Source: Chitinophaga parva (GTDB lineage: Bacteria > Bacteroidota > Bacteroidia > Chitinophagales > Chitinophagaceae). From it: a DNA stretch of 64,000 nucleotides. The translations under genes and the position numbers were made by a program. This document shows, in pieces, positions 8,056-16,918 of this stretch (position 1 is its first letter; each line of letters begins with the position of its first letter). The stretch spans positions 682,001 through 746,000 of the forward strand of contig NZ_QCYK01000001.1 in assembly GCF_003071345.1 (NCBI RefSeq). The letters run 5' to 3'. A model generated the notes under the pieces. That model was not told where the DNA came from and did no database searches. It worked only from the letters and a program-made list of their open reading frames with translations.

Positions 8056-8967
8056 TTGAAAACATTTATTACACGCACGCTGACCGCTTTGGTATTTGTA
8101 GCCGTAATGCTGGCTGGCATCCTATGGAATGAAATTTCCTTTATCCTGCTGTTTGCCATCATCAGCACCGGGGCCCTGGTGGAGTATTTCCGGCTGGTGC
8201 GCAAGATGGACAACGGGTATGATAAAGACTCCGGCTGGCAATACATTGGCGCGCTCTGTGCAAACATTGCCATCATCGTGATGTTCATTGGCGGTGGCGT
8301 GTGGACCCGCAGCCTGCAAGGCAGCGGTACCCTGCTGCCTGTTCATGCCATTGGTGTGCTGCTGAGTATCCTGTTCCTGATGGTGCTGCCCCTGGGCGAT
8401 ATCATCATCAGCCAGCACATTGATATGAAGAACCTGCGCTTTACGCTGCTGGGGCTTTTGTACATCAGCCTCCCGTTTTCCCTGCTGATCTGGATCCGCA
8501 CGCATACGGGCTCCACGCCCACCCATACAGATCCCGCGGTACATGCCCCGGGCTGGCTGATCCCGCTGCTGCTCATCATCTTCATCTGGATCAATGACAC
8601 CATGGCTTACATTGTAGGCTCGTTGATAGGCCGTACCCCTTTTTCCAAGATCTCCCCTAAAAAGACGCTGGAAGGTACCCTGGGCGGCATGATCCTGGCC
8701 GTGGCCGCAGCGGGGGTGTATGGATATTTCTGGGGATACCAGTGGCTGGCCTTCCTGCACTGGCTGGTGCTGGCCGGTATAGCGGCGGTGGCCGGTACGT
8801 ATGGCGACCTGCTGGAGTCCAAGCTGAAACGCCTGGCCGGGGTAAAAGATTCCGGCAGCATTATGCCGGGCCACGGCGGTTTCCTGGACCGCTTTGATTC
8901 CTTACTGCTGGCGGCCCCGTTCGCCTGGGTATATGTTTATTTTTTTCTGCATAATTTCGCGGTGTAA
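8056..8967 (+). CDS. cdsA: Phosphatidate cytidylyltransferase
   Basis: A polytopic membrane protein of 303 residues. The C-terminal CDS signature is complete: SKLKRLAGVKDSGS followed by PGHGGFLDRFDSL. It makes CDP-diacylglycerol from phosphatidic acid and CTP. There is no ATG; TTG at 8056 gives the usual MKTFITRTLT start of Bacteroidota homologues, while a TTG two codons earlier (8050) is the alternative. psd follows 75 bases downstream, so two steps of phosphatidylethanolamine synthesis are adjacent. Confidence 0.93.
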   Translation: MKTFITRTLTALVFVAVMLAGILWNEISFILLFAIISTGALVEYFRLVRKMDNGYDKDSGWQYIGALCANIAIIVMFIGGGVWTRSLQGSGTLLPVHAIGVLLSILFLMVLPLGDIIISQHIDMKNLRFTLLGLLYISLPFSLLIWIRTHTGSTPTHTDPAVHAPGWLIPLLLIIFIWINDTMAYIVGSLIGRTPFSKISPKKTLEGTLGGMILAVAAAGVYGYFWGYQWLAFLHWLVLAGIAAVAGTYGDLLESKLKRLAGVKDSGSIMPGHGGFLDRFDSLLLAAPFAWVYVYFFLHNFAV

Positions 8968-9042
8968 AATCTTACCAGTCCTTGTGCAGCGGCGGCTGCC
9001 ACCGGGCCTTAAAACTGCTTTTTAAAAACAACTGTATCAAAC

Positions 9043-9690
9043 ATGAAAATCCATCGTGAAGGATTTGCTTCGATTGCCCTTACCTTTCTTGTGCTGGCAC
9101 TGATCAATGCCGCTGTGTTTTACTGGAGCAGCCCCGTAGCCGGCTATTGGGTGCTGGCGGTATCTGTGATCCTTTTTCTTTTTATTGTTTCTTTCTTTCG
9201 CGTACCCCGGCGGGAGCACACCTTTGGTACCACCCAGGTAATAGCACCGGCCGATGGCAAAGTGGTGGTAATTGAAGAAACGTACGAACCGGAATATTTT
9301 AAAGATAAACGCCTGCAGGTGTCTATTTTCATGAGCCCTGCCAATGTGCATGTGAACCGTAACCCCATCAGCGGTGAAGTAAAACTTTCCCAATACCACG
9401 CGGGTAAATACCTGGTGGCCTGGCACCCTAAATCTTCTACGGAAAATGAACGCCACACCGTGGTGATAGAGCAGAATGGCAACGCCATCCTGGTGCGCCA
9501 GATTGCAGGAGCCCTGGCCCGCCGCATTGTAAACTACCTCAAGGCCGGCGACCAGGTAACGCAGAACGAAGAGATGGGCTTCATTAAATTCGGCTCCCGT
9601 GTGGACATTTACCTGCCGGTGGGCACCAAGGTAGATGTAACGATCAACCAGCTGGTACGCGGCGGACAAACGATTATAGCCAACATCTAA
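9043..9690 (+). CDS. psd: Phosphatidylserine decarboxylase, short form
   Basis: At 215 residues this is the short, archaeal-like form of the decarboxylase. Two N-terminal membrane segments (residues 8-52) are followed by the catalytic domain with APADGKV, FMSPANVHVNR and the self-cleavage site Gly184-Ser185 in KFGSRVD, where the serine becomes the pyruvoyl group. It converts phosphatidylserine to phosphatidylethanolamine. It ends the operon with cdsA and is followed by a strong terminator. Confidence 0.93.
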   Translation: MKIHREGFASIALTFLVLALINAAVFYWSSPVAGYWVLAVSVILFLFIVSFFRVPRREHTFGTTQVIAPADGKVVVIEETYEPEYFKDKRLQVSIFMSPANVHVNRNPISGEVKLSQYHAGKYLVAWHPKSSTENERHTVVIEQNGNAILVRQIAGALARRIVNYLKAGDQVTQNEEMGFIKFGSRVDIYLPVGTKVDVTINQLVRGGQTIIANI

Positions 9691-9713
9691 CCATAGGATT
9701 TTTACAAAAGCAA

Positions 9714-9748
9714 AAAGGCAAACGGTTGTAAAACGGTTTGCCTTTTTT
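9714..9748 (+). terminator. Intrinsic terminator after psd
   Basis: AAAGGCAAAC and GTTTGCCTTT form a 10-base stem followed by more T residues. Confidence 0.85.
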
Positions 9749-9772
9749 CATGCCCTGTATTGCGCGCAGCGC

Positions 9773-10468
9773 CTACAAAATATTCTCGATCTCCTGCAAA
9801 TGCCGGATGGTGTAAGTAGGCGTAATGCCGGTTGCCGGTACGGCCGGGTTAAAATAGATCTGATCCATGCCCACCTGCTGTGCGCCCAGGATATCCACTT
9901 CCAGGGTATCGCCGATCATTATGCTTTCTGTGGCGGTGGCGCTGCTTTTCTGCAAGGCAAAATCAAAGATGTCTTTATGCGGTTTCAGGCTGCCGGCGGC
10001 TTCTGAGGTGATGATGTTAGTGAAGTAGTGGAAAATGTTTGCATTGCGCAGCTTCATCAATTGCGTATCTTCAAACCCGTTCGTGATCAGGTGCAGCACA
10101 TATTTTTTTTGCAGCAGGTATTCCAGGATCTCGATGGTGTAGGGAAAGAGCACTGTTTTGGTAGGCAGTATTTCCAGGAACTGGTCGCTGAATGCCATGG
10201 TCAGCTTTTCGTCGGCAATTTTATATTCGAGGAAGGTGAGCCAGAAACGCTTGCTGCGCAGTTCTTTCCGGGTCATGAACCCTTTGCGGAAGCGATCCCA
10301 CAGCTTATCATTGTGCACGATGTAGCGGGCCAGGAAATCTTCAAAATCAGCAATGCCCCTTTGGCTAAGCTGGTGGGTGTGATAGAGCTCCAGCAAGGTT
10401 TCACGGGCATTGGCCTCAAAGTCCCACAGGGTGTGGTCCAGGTCGAAAAAGATATGTTTGTACGGCAT
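9773..10468 (-). CDS. HAD hydrolase, YjjG-type noncanonical pyrimidine nucleotidase
   Basis: A 231-residue HAD-superfamily phosphatase. Motif I is FFDLDHTLWDF (Asp9, Asp11), motif II is in HLITNGF, motif III Lys is in SLKPHKDIF and motif IV is MIGDTLEVDI. The LWDFEANA stretch after motif I is typical of the YjjG branch, which removes phosphate from noncanonical pyrimidine nucleotides. The frame stays open far upstream, but the promoter at 10472-10501 and the fit of MPYKHIFFDLD fix the start at 10468. The -7 box ends 3 bases before the ATG, so the mRNA is probably leaderless. Confidence 0.88.
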   Translation of the reverse strand: MPYKHIFFDLDHTLWDFEANARETLLELYHTHQLSQRGIADFEDFLARYIVHNDKLWDRFRKGFMTRKELRSKRFWLTFLEYKIADEKLTMAFSDQFLEILPTKTVLFPYTIEILEYLLQKKYVLHLITNGFEDTQLMKLRNANIFHYFTNIITSEAAGSLKPHKDIFDFALQKSSATATESIMIGDTLEVDILGAQQVGMDQIYFNPAVPATGITPTYTIRHLQEIENIL

Positions 10469-10471
10469 GCG

Positions 10472-10501
10472 CAAAGGTAGGCAATCCATTTTTAAAACAA
10501 A
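10472..10501 (-). promoter_or_regulatory. Promoter of the HAD hydrolase gene, predicted leaderless
   Basis: On the minus strand TTTG (10498-10501) and TACCTTTG (10472-10479) are 18 bases apart. The -7 box is separated from the start codon by only 3 bases. Confidence 0.75.
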
Positions 10502-10513
10502 CGCAACAACGAT

Positions 10514-11215
10514 ATGAACGCAGTAGTAACGGGCGCCAGCAAAGGTATTGGGCGCGCAGTGGCCATCAGGCTGGCAAAGGAGGGATGTAATGTAGCCATC
10601 TGTGCACGTGGCGAAGGCCCGCTGCAGGCCACCGCCGCAGAAGTACAGGCGGCCAATCCCAATGTGAAGGTGCTGGCGCTGCCCGTGGATATGGCGGATA
10701 AGACGGCGGTGCTGCAATTTGGTAAAGCCGTGCAGGCTGCTTTCGGCACTATTGACCTGCTGGTAAACAATGCCGGGATCTTCATCCCCGGCGCCCTGCA
10801 AAACGAGGCAGACGGGCACCTGGAACAGCTGATGGCCACCAATGTGTATAGTGCCTACCACCTTACCCGCAGCCTGCTGCCGGGTATGATAGCGCAGCGC
10901 CGGGGGCATATCTTTAACCTCTGTTCCAGCGCCAGTCATAACGCTTACCCTAACGGCGGCGCTTACGGTATCACCAAGTTTGCCCTGCTGGGCTTTTCCA
11001 AAAACCTGCGGGAGGAGCTGAAAACGGCCAACGTGAAAGTGACCGCCATCAGTCCCGGGCCTACGCTCACGGCCTCCTGGGATGGTTTTGACGCACCAGC
11101 CGGCCGCATGATGGAGCCGGAAGATGTGGCCAGCGTGTTGTGGACGGCCTTTACCCTGGCCCCGCAAACGGTGATAGAGGATATTATCATGCAACCCATG
11201 CTGGGGCCCATTTAA
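10514..11215 (+). CDS. Short-chain dehydrogenase/reductase
   Basis: A 233-residue classical SDR with the Rossmann motif TGASKGIG (residues 6-13), NNAG near residue 85, and the active-site pattern SSASHNAYPNGGAYGITK, giving Ser and Tyr-x3-Lys. Closest in look to 3-oxoacyl-ACP-reductase-like enzymes, but the substrate cannot be read from the sequence. It is divergent from the HAD gene. The gap 11216-11403 that follows has no gene; it holds one isolated TTATCCACA (11275-11283) and a TACTTTTA near 11329 that may serve batD. Confidence 0.88.
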   Translation: MNAVVTGASKGIGRAVAIRLAKEGCNVAICARGEGPLQATAAEVQAANPNVKVLALPVDMADKTAVLQFGKAVQAAFGTIDLLVNNAGIFIPGALQNEADGHLEQLMATNVYSAYHLTRSLLPGMIAQRRGHIFNLCSSASHNAYPNGGAYGITKFALLGFSKNLREELKTANVKVTAISPGPTLTASWDGFDAPAGRMMEPEDVASVLWTAFTLAPQTVIEDIIMQPMLGPI

Positions 11216-11403
11216 CGGGTGCCGCTCATCCTTCCCCTGCTCCTTACAACCCAGGGTGAAACCGCCGGAAAACCTTATCCACAGGCCATCCCCGGCAGTT
11301 TTACCGCGGCCTTTTTTAACGTACTTTTAACGGCATAATGAAAAGCACAGGGATTGCTTTAGTTAAATTTGTCAGGCTAGTAACTATGGTCTATTCACAT
11401 TTT

Positions 11404-13329
11404 ATGCTAAGACGGGTCATTGCCCTATTACTTTTTGCAGGCTGCATGCAGGTAGCGCAGGCGCAGAACATGCGCTTCACTACCAAGGTAAGCGCCACCA
11501 CCATTGGCCTGGATGAAGGACTGCAGGTGCAGTTTATGCTGGAGAACGCGCAAGGCGATGTCAATGGTTTTACACCTCCTCCTTTCAAAGATTTCGATGT
11601 GGTGCAGGGGCCCATGCAAATGCAGGGTACCTCCATCGTAAACGGTTCCCGCTCTGATTATGTATCCCTCATTTACGTGCTGCAGGCAAAGCATGTGGGC
11701 AGCTTTACGCTGGCCGCGGCTACTGTGCGGGTGAATGGAAATATCGTGCGCTCTAACCCGGTGACCATCGAGGTGGTGAAGGGCAACAACAGTGCCACGG
11801 CACCTTCTACCTCCCAGCGTGGCGGCGGCTTCCCTGGCGGAGGTTTCCCCGGTGGTGGTGGCGGTGATAATGGTAATGGCCTGCCGGAAGGGGTGCTGCG
11901 CAAAGGGGAAAATATAGATGCTAAACTGAAGAAAAATATTTTCGTGAAAGTGGCGGTGGACAAGACTTCGCTATATGAAGGGGAGCAGCTTACCGCCACC
12001 TATAAATTGTACACCCGCCTGCCTACTAATTCCAGTGTGACAAAGGTGCCTGCATTCAAAGGGTTTTCTGCCAAGGATGTAGAGCTGCCTAACCCGCCCC
12101 AGGCTACGGAAGAAGTGGTGAACGGCCTCACGTATAAAGTATTCACCATCCGCAAAACGTTGCTGTTTCCCCTGCAATCCGGCCAGCTGGAGCTGGACCC
12201 GGCTGAAGTGGACAACCAGGTAAAGTTGCTGCAGGTAACGCCCGGCAACCGGAAACGTCCCCGCGACCCGTTTGACGATATCTTTGGCGGCGATCCGTTT
12301 GATGACGACTTCTTTGGGCAGCAGGGTGAGTATGTGACCGTACCTTACAAAATTGAAAGCGCCCCGGTGACCATCAATGTAAAACCGGTACCGGCCAACC
12401 ACCCGGACAGCTACACCGGCGCCGTGGGCCAGTTCCGGATGGATGCCAGCATTGATAAGGATCAACTGACCACGGACGATGCATTGACCCTGAAAGTTAC
12501 CATCACCGGGCAGGGAAATGTGAACCTGCTGAATGCACCCAAGGTGTCCATTCCCGGCGCGTTTGAGCGCTATGATCCCAAGGTGACGGATGATATTGCC
12601 AAGAACAGCAATCCCCTTTCCGGTGCGCGCATTTTTGAGTTCCCCCTCATGCCACAGGAAGCCGGCGATCATGTCATACCGGCCATTGACTTCACGTACT
12701 TTGACCCGGTATCCCAATCGTTCAAGACCCTGCATTCATCGCCCTTTACCGTGCATGTAACGCCGGGTAAGCAAACCAAACATGAGAAAGAAGACTTCAG
12801 TGTAGGCAAGAACGAGCTGGCGCCCATTCACCGGGTTGTAACTTCCTGGAGCAAGGCTAGTGGCTTCTTCTTCAGCAGCGTTTGGTTCTGGCTGTTGCTG
12901 CTGCTGCCCGTGGTACCGCTGGTATGGCTGATCATGAAGAAACGCCGCGAAGATTATAACACGCAGAACGCTTCCCTGCTGAAGCACCGCAATGCCAACA
13001 AGGTGGCGCTGAAACGCCTGTCACTGGCGGCTAAATACCTGAAAGACGGCCAGCAGAAAGCGTTTTACGAAGAAACATCCCGCGCGGTATGGGGCTACCT
13101 GAGCAACAAGCTGCACATACCGTTTGCAGAACTGAACCGGCAACTGGTGACCGATAAACTGCAGCACCTGCGTGCAGACCGTACCACACCGCTCTTTGAA
13201 CTGATGGACGATTGCGAAATGGCCCTGTACGCGCCTTCCGGCGGTAAAGGCCGTATGCAGCAAACCTACCAGCAGGCTATTGAGATCATCAGTAACCTGG
13301 AACAGGATCTTAAACAACAACAAGTGTAA
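11404..13329 (+). CDS. batD: BatD-type protein (aerotolerance / oxygen-tolerance family)
   Basis: With the start at 11404 the protein has 641 residues and a signal peptide (LRRVIALLLFAGCM ... AQAQ). Repeated immunoglobulin-like domains follow; a Gly-rich stretch near residues 140-160 (GGGFPGGGFPGGGGG) interrupts the N-terminal third. A single membrane segment near residue 500 (WFWLLLLLPVVPLVWLI) precedes a cytoplasmic helical tail. This matches BatD, a cell-envelope protein usually encoded with moxR, batA, batB, batC and batE. The ATG at 11386 is an alternative start. Only batE is linked here; the upstream neighbour is an SDR gene. Confidence 0.88.
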   Translation: MLRRVIALLLFAGCMQVAQAQNMRFTTKVSATTIGLDEGLQVQFMLENAQGDVNGFTPPPFKDFDVVQGPMQMQGTSIVNGSRSDYVSLIYVLQAKHVGSFTLAAATVRVNGNIVRSNPVTIEVVKGNNSATAPSTSQRGGGFPGGGFPGGGGGDNGNGLPEGVLRKGENIDAKLKKNIFVKVAVDKTSLYEGEQLTATYKLYTRLPTNSSVTKVPAFKGFSAKDVELPNPPQATEEVVNGLTYKVFTIRKTLLFPLQSGQLELDPAEVDNQVKLLQVTPGNRKRPRDPFDDIFGGDPFDDDFFGQQGEYVTVPYKIESAPVTINVKPVPANHPDSYTGAVGQFRMDASIDKDQLTTDDALTLKVTITGQGNVNLLNAPKVSIPGAFERYDPKVTDDIAKNSNPLSGARIFEFPLMPQEAGDHVIPAIDFTYFDPVSQSFKTLHSSPFTVHVTPGKQTKHEKEDFSVGKNELAPIHRVVTSWSKASGFFFSSVWFWLLLLLPVVPLVWLIMKKRREDYNTQNASLLKHRNANKVALKRLSLAAKYLKDGQQKAFYEETSRAVWGYLSNKLHIPFAELNRQLVTDKLQHLRADRTTPLFELMDDCEMALYAPSGGKGRMQQTYQQAIEIISNLEQDLKQQQV

Positions 13330-13344
13330 AACCCAACATATTTC

Positions 13345-14100
13345 ATGCGCAAGCTGATCTTCTTTTTGGTAACACTACTGGGCTTTGCCACTGCGCTGCA
13401 GGCGCAAACGCCGCAAACCACCTTCACGGAGGCCAATGAGCTGTTCCGCACAAAAAGCTATTCTGCCGCCGCGGCAAAATACCAGCAACTGATAGACCAG
13501 GGCTACCGTGATAAAGCGCTTTATTATAACGCGGGAAATGCCTACTACAAAGCCAACCACATTGGTGCCGCTGTGTACAATTATGAAAAAGCATTGCAGC
13601 TTTCCCCGCGGGATGAGGCCACCCGGCATAACCTGGACATGGTGAACCAGCAGATCCCCAACAACCCGGAAGCCTTGCCCCTGCTGTTTTTCCAGCAATG
13701 GTGGATCACCTTCACCCAACTTTTTTCTGCCAATGGCTGGGCGGTGATGTCCATTGTTTTCAGCTGGTTACTGGTAGCGGCCATTATCGTGTTCTTCTTT
13801 TATCCCGGCCGCCGGGCACCGGCTGCCAGGATAGGAATGTATGCGGGCGCTGTGCTGCTGGTAATAACCCTGGGTATGGCTGCTCTCCGCTACAGTGAGC
13901 ACCTGGACACCAGCAGTGCCATTGTGATGAATGCCGCGGTAAAAGCAAAAGCAGCCCCCGATGCAGGCGCCAAAGACATGTTCGAGTTACAGGAAGGCAT
14001 GAAGGTAGCGGTGCTGGACCACACCCAGGAGTACTGTAAAGTGCAGCTGGTAGATGGGAAAACCGGCTGGATAGCCTGTGATAATATCAAGACCTTATAA
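13345..14100 (+). CDS. batE: BatE-type TPR and SH3 protein
   Basis: A 251-residue protein with a signal peptide (cleavage after LQAQ), two tetratricopeptide repeats (residues 25-100, with YYNAGNAYYKANHIGAAVYNYE split across two helices), two membrane segments (about 130-180), and a C-terminal SH3-like domain ending KTGWIACDNIKTL. This order is that of BatE. It lies 15 bases behind batD and is surely cotranscribed. The family is associated with the Bat envelope complex; its molecular role is not settled. Confidence 0.88.
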   Translation: MRKLIFFLVTLLGFATALQAQTPQTTFTEANELFRTKSYSAAAAKYQQLIDQGYRDKALYYNAGNAYYKANHIGAAVYNYEKALQLSPRDEATRHNLDMVNQQIPNNPEALPLLFFQQWWITFTQLFSANGWAVMSIVFSWLLVAAIIVFFFYPGRRAPAARIGMYAGAVLLVITLGMAALRYSEHLDTSSAIVMNAAVKAKAAPDAGAKDMFELQEGMKVAVLDHTQEYCKVQLVDGKTGWIACDNIKTL

Positions 14101-14123
14101 ACAGCGTAAAACCTTGCTGGCAG

Positions 14124-14160
14124 CGCCTTACGGATCTTATCCCCGTAAGGCGTTTTTATT
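14124..14160 (+). terminator. Intrinsic terminator after batE
   Basis: CGCCTTACGG and CCGTAAGGCG form a perfect 10-base stem, followed by TTTTTATTTT. Confidence 0.88.
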
Positions 14161-14952
14161 TTATACCATGGGCGCCAGCTCCCCGTCTATGCGGATGATG
14201 ATGCGATTGCCCTGGTGCTCATGCTGCTCATCCAGCACCTCTTCTTCCACGATGTGGGTGCCCACGTGGAACTTGTTGCTAAGCCTGTGCAGGCGGGCGG
14301 CGGCAATCACCAGCGACTGGCGTTTGTGTTCCATTTCCGTACGGTTGTTACGCACACCATTGTCTTCCACGCGGATAAGGAGGGCACTGCCCCTGCGGTG
14401 GATATTGATGATCAGCAGGCCGCCTTCATCCTGCGGCCGTTGCAGGATATGGTGCCAGATGGCGTGTTGCACATAGGGTTGTATGACCAGGGGTGGCACC
14501 AGTATCACCTTGCCGGTAAGCTCCGGCGCCAGTTTTATCTGGTATATGAATTTGCCTTCAAAGCGCAGTTTTTCCAGCTGCATGTAGATCTCCAGCGCTT
14601 CAATGTCTTCTTCCAGTTTAATAAGGTCCTTGTTCACATTGGTGATGGTAAAGCGCATCAGCTTTGCAAAGCGGGTAAGGTAAAGGGAGGCTAGTTCCGT
14701 GCTGGTGGTAAGGATGAAGTGGTGGATGGCATTGAGGCTGTTGAAAATAAAATGCGGGTCCATCTGGGCCTGCAAGGCTTGCAGTTCCAGGCTGGCGGTA
14801 TCGTTTTGCAGTCGCAGCGCCCGGTTTGCAGCGGCTTTGATGCGTCGCTCCCGCCAGTAAAAGTAAGCCACCAGTGCGCATATCGCTATTATAAACAATG
14901 CCCAGTACCAGTTAGTAGGGAGTATCCTGTCATCATATGGTATCACGTGCAA
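14161..14952 (-). CDS. LytS/YehU-type sensor kinase with degenerate ATP site
   Basis: A 263-residue protein with one N-terminal membrane segment (residues 14-33), a His_kinase domain with His67 in QAQMDPHFIFNSLNAIHHF, and a HATPase-like domain. The N box, usually ENAxxHG, reads QHAIWHHI, so the magnesium-binding Asn is missing; after VEDNG the usual glycine box is replaced by VRNNRTEMEH. The family phosphorylates LytTR response regulators, but no LytTR gene is nearby. It may be a pseudokinase or a reader of small molecules. Family call firm, activity doubtful. Confidence 0.82.
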   Translation of the reverse strand: MHVIPYDDRILPTNWYWALFIIAICALVAYFYWRERRIKAAANRALRLQNDTASLELQALQAQMDPHFIFNSLNAIHHFILTTSTELASLYLTRFAKLMRFTITNVNKDLIKLEEDIEALEIYMQLEKLRFEGKFIYQIKLAPELTGKVILVPPLVIQPYVQHAIWHHILQRPQDEGGLLIINIHRRGSALLIRVEDNGVRNNRTEMEHKRQSLVIAAARLHRLSNKFHVGTHIVEEEVLDEQHEHQGNRIIIRIDGELAPMV

Positions 14953-15079
14953 GTGGGTTGTAGTCCAATGTTAGCGGCAATATCGGGCAATTCAGGGGCA
15001 AAGGGAAACGCCAATTAATACAAGGGGGTAATTGCGGGTTATCCGGGAGCATTGCTCCCATAATTGGTCAGCAAACGAA

Positions 15080-15118
15080 ACCGGCACCGGGGCTTGTATA
15101 AAGCGGGCCGGTGCCGGT
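15080..15118 (-). terminator. Hairpin after the response regulator gene
   Basis: Eleven-base perfect arms ACCGGCACCGG and CCGGTGCCGGT enclose 17 bases that can form a second small stem. On the minus strand it is followed by TTTCGTTTG, a weak T run. It sits just behind the regulator gene, so a terminator role is likely. Confidence 0.65.
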
Positions 15119-15140
15119 ATAATGCGGTGAAAGGGAAGGT

Positions 15141-15848
15141 TTATTCCGTGAATTTATATCCCACACCCCTCACGGAGTGGAAGTAGCGGGAGTTACGGCT
15201 GTCTTCCTCAAAGTACTTACGGAAATTGAGTATAAAGTTATCGATGGTACGTGTGGTGGGATACACGTTGTAGCCCCATACCACCTGCAGGATCTTTTCG
15301 CGGGTCACTACTTCCCCTTTGTTCTCGATGAGGAGCTTGAGCAGCATGGTCTCTTTCTTACTCAGCTCATAATGCCTGCCGTCTTTGCCAATGCATTCCT
15401 GTGCAGCAAAGTCTATCTGGTTGTTCCCGAAGCTGTACACATTGGGTACACTGTCTTTGTCGAGGATCTTCTTGTTCTTTACAATGAGCTTTTCCACCCG
15501 GAGCAGCAGTTCTTCCAGGTTGAAAGGCTTGGTCATGTAATCATCCCCGCCTTTCTTGAGGCCCAGTACGCGGTCTGCGCTGCTGTTCTTGGCGCTGAGG
15601 AAGAGGATGGGCACATCGTTGTTCTGTATGCGGATGTTCTCGCATACGGCAATGCCGTCCATTTCGGGCAGCATAATATCCAGGATGATGAGGTCAAAGT
15701 ATTCATTCTTCACAGCTTTGAGTGCCGCGGTGCCGTTGTCCACCGCCGTCACTTCATAACCTTCCAGCTCCAGGTTGAGCTTCAGTGCTTCCTGCAGATT
15801 TTCTTCGTCTTCCACCAGCAGGATGGATGCTTTGGTAGGTTCCTTCAT
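15141..15848 (-). CDS. OmpR-family response regulator (RprY-like)
   Basis: A 235-residue regulator with a receiver domain (acidic pair in LVEDEEN, phosphoacceptor Asp57 in LIILDIMLPEMDG, conserved Lys in FLSAKN) and a C-terminal winged helix (YELSKKETMLLKLL ... RTIDNFILNFRKYF ... RGVGYKF). It is the last gene of the run yicC-gldH-kinase-regulator and lies 50 bases behind its kinase. The pair resembles RprX/RprY of Bacteroides; the signal is unknown. Confidence 0.9.
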   Translation of the reverse strand: MKEPTKASILLVEDEENLQEALKLNLELEGYEVTAVDNGTAALKAVKNEYFDLIILDIMLPEMDGIAVCENIRIQNNDVPILFLSAKNSSADRVLGLKKGGDDYMTKPFNLEELLLRVEKLIVKNKKILDKDSVPNVYSFGNNQIDFAAQECIGKDGRHYELSKKETMLLKLLIENKGEVVTREKILQVVWGYNVYPTTRTIDNFILNFRKYFEEDSRNSRYFHSVRGVGYKFTE

Positions 15849-15898
15849 ATTGCTGCTTTTTGCTTAATGCCTTGTAAGAATAACGTCGCTTATCAAAT

Positions 15899-16918
15899 TT
15901 ACGCAGATTGCGTGGAATATGCAGGCCAGGCAATTTCAAAAATGCTGCCGGCCGGCGTATTATCACGCACTTTAATGTAGGCCCCGTGCTGGGCCAGTAT
16001 GCGCTGGCTGAGGAACAGTCCCAGGCCGGAGCCTTTGGCCTTGCGCGTGTTCTCATTGCCAATGCGGTAGAACTTCTGGAACACTTTGGCTTTCTCCGCA
16101 TCCGGTATGCCCGGTCCTTCATCGGCCACTTCCAGGTACAGGCAGTCGCCTTTGGGCGCCAGGTTGATGGTGATGGGCGTGCCTTTGGGGGCGTACTTCA
16201 CTGCGTTTTCCACCAGGTTGCTGATCACCAGTTCCAGCATGAATTTATCGCCATTGACCCACAGCTGGGGCAAAACATGTGCCTGTATGCTGTGGGTGCT
16301 GATCCGTCCCTGCAGGTTGCCCGTTACACGTGCCAGCAGGGCAGAGAGGTTCAGCATTTCCATGACCGGTTTAAACTTGTGCGACTCCAGCTGGGCGGCC
16401 AGCAGGATGTTATTGGTAAGGGTATTGAGGCGGTCTGTTTCGCGCAGGGTATTATCCAGCAGCTTCTTCATCTTCTCTTCATCCAGCCGGTGTTTACGGA
16501 TGGTTTCCAGGTTCAGTTTCACCACAGCAATGGGCGATTTGAACTCGTGGGTCACGGCCATCATAAAGTTCTGCTGCTGGGCATTGAGGCGCATTTGCTT
16601 CCACACGGCGCGGTACACGAAGAAGGCACCCAGGAGGATGATGCCCATGAAGGTGCCGCCTTCCCCCAGGAACTTGAAGGTGCGCAGGTGCTCATCTTTT
16701 TCAATGCGCTGGAGCTCCAGCTGGTAGGCCACGGGTTGTGACAGGCTGTCTGTGCGTAGGGAAAGGTTGTTGCGTTCATACTCGGTGATCTGCTGGCTTT
16801 GGCGAAACAGGAGCAGGCCCCACCAGATCAGCGCCAGTATCACGTAGCTGAGCAGGATGATGTATAGAACGGTGATGCCCCTGCCGCTCTGCAGGTCGTT
16901 ATAAAATTTTCTGATCAT
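15899..16918 (-). CDS. Membrane histidine kinase (RprX-like)
   Basis: A 339-residue kinase with two membrane segments (about residues 15-38 and 90-108) around a short periplasmic loop. The HisKA domain has His124 in AVTHEFKSP, and the HATPase domain has the N box NLVENAVKYAPKG, the G1 box DEGPGIP and the G2 box KGSGLGLFLS, all intact. The start codon follows the gldH stop with no base between, so the two are translationally linked. It should phosphorylate the adjacent OmpR-family regulator. Confidence 0.92.
   Translation of the reverse strand: MIRKFYNDLQSGRGITVLYIILLSYVILALIWWGLLLFRQSQQITEYERNNLSLRTDSLSQPVAYQLELQRIEKDEHLRTFKFLGEGGTFMGIILLGAFFVYRAVWKQMRLNAQQQNFMMAVTHEFKSPIAVVKLNLETIRKHRLDEEKMKKLLDNTLRETDRLNTLTNNILLAAQLESHKFKPVMEMLNLSALLARVTGNLQGRISTHSIQAHVLPQLWVNGDKFMLELVISNLVENAVKYAPKGTPITINLAPKGDCLYLEVADEGPGIPDAEKAKVFQKFYRIGNENTRKAKGSGLGLFLSQRILAQHGAYIKVRDNTPAGSIFEIAWPAYSTQSA

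Noticed and set aside
11275..11283. Single perfect TTATCCACA before batD as an origin
   Set aside because: One isolated site in GC-rich DNA is expected by chance.
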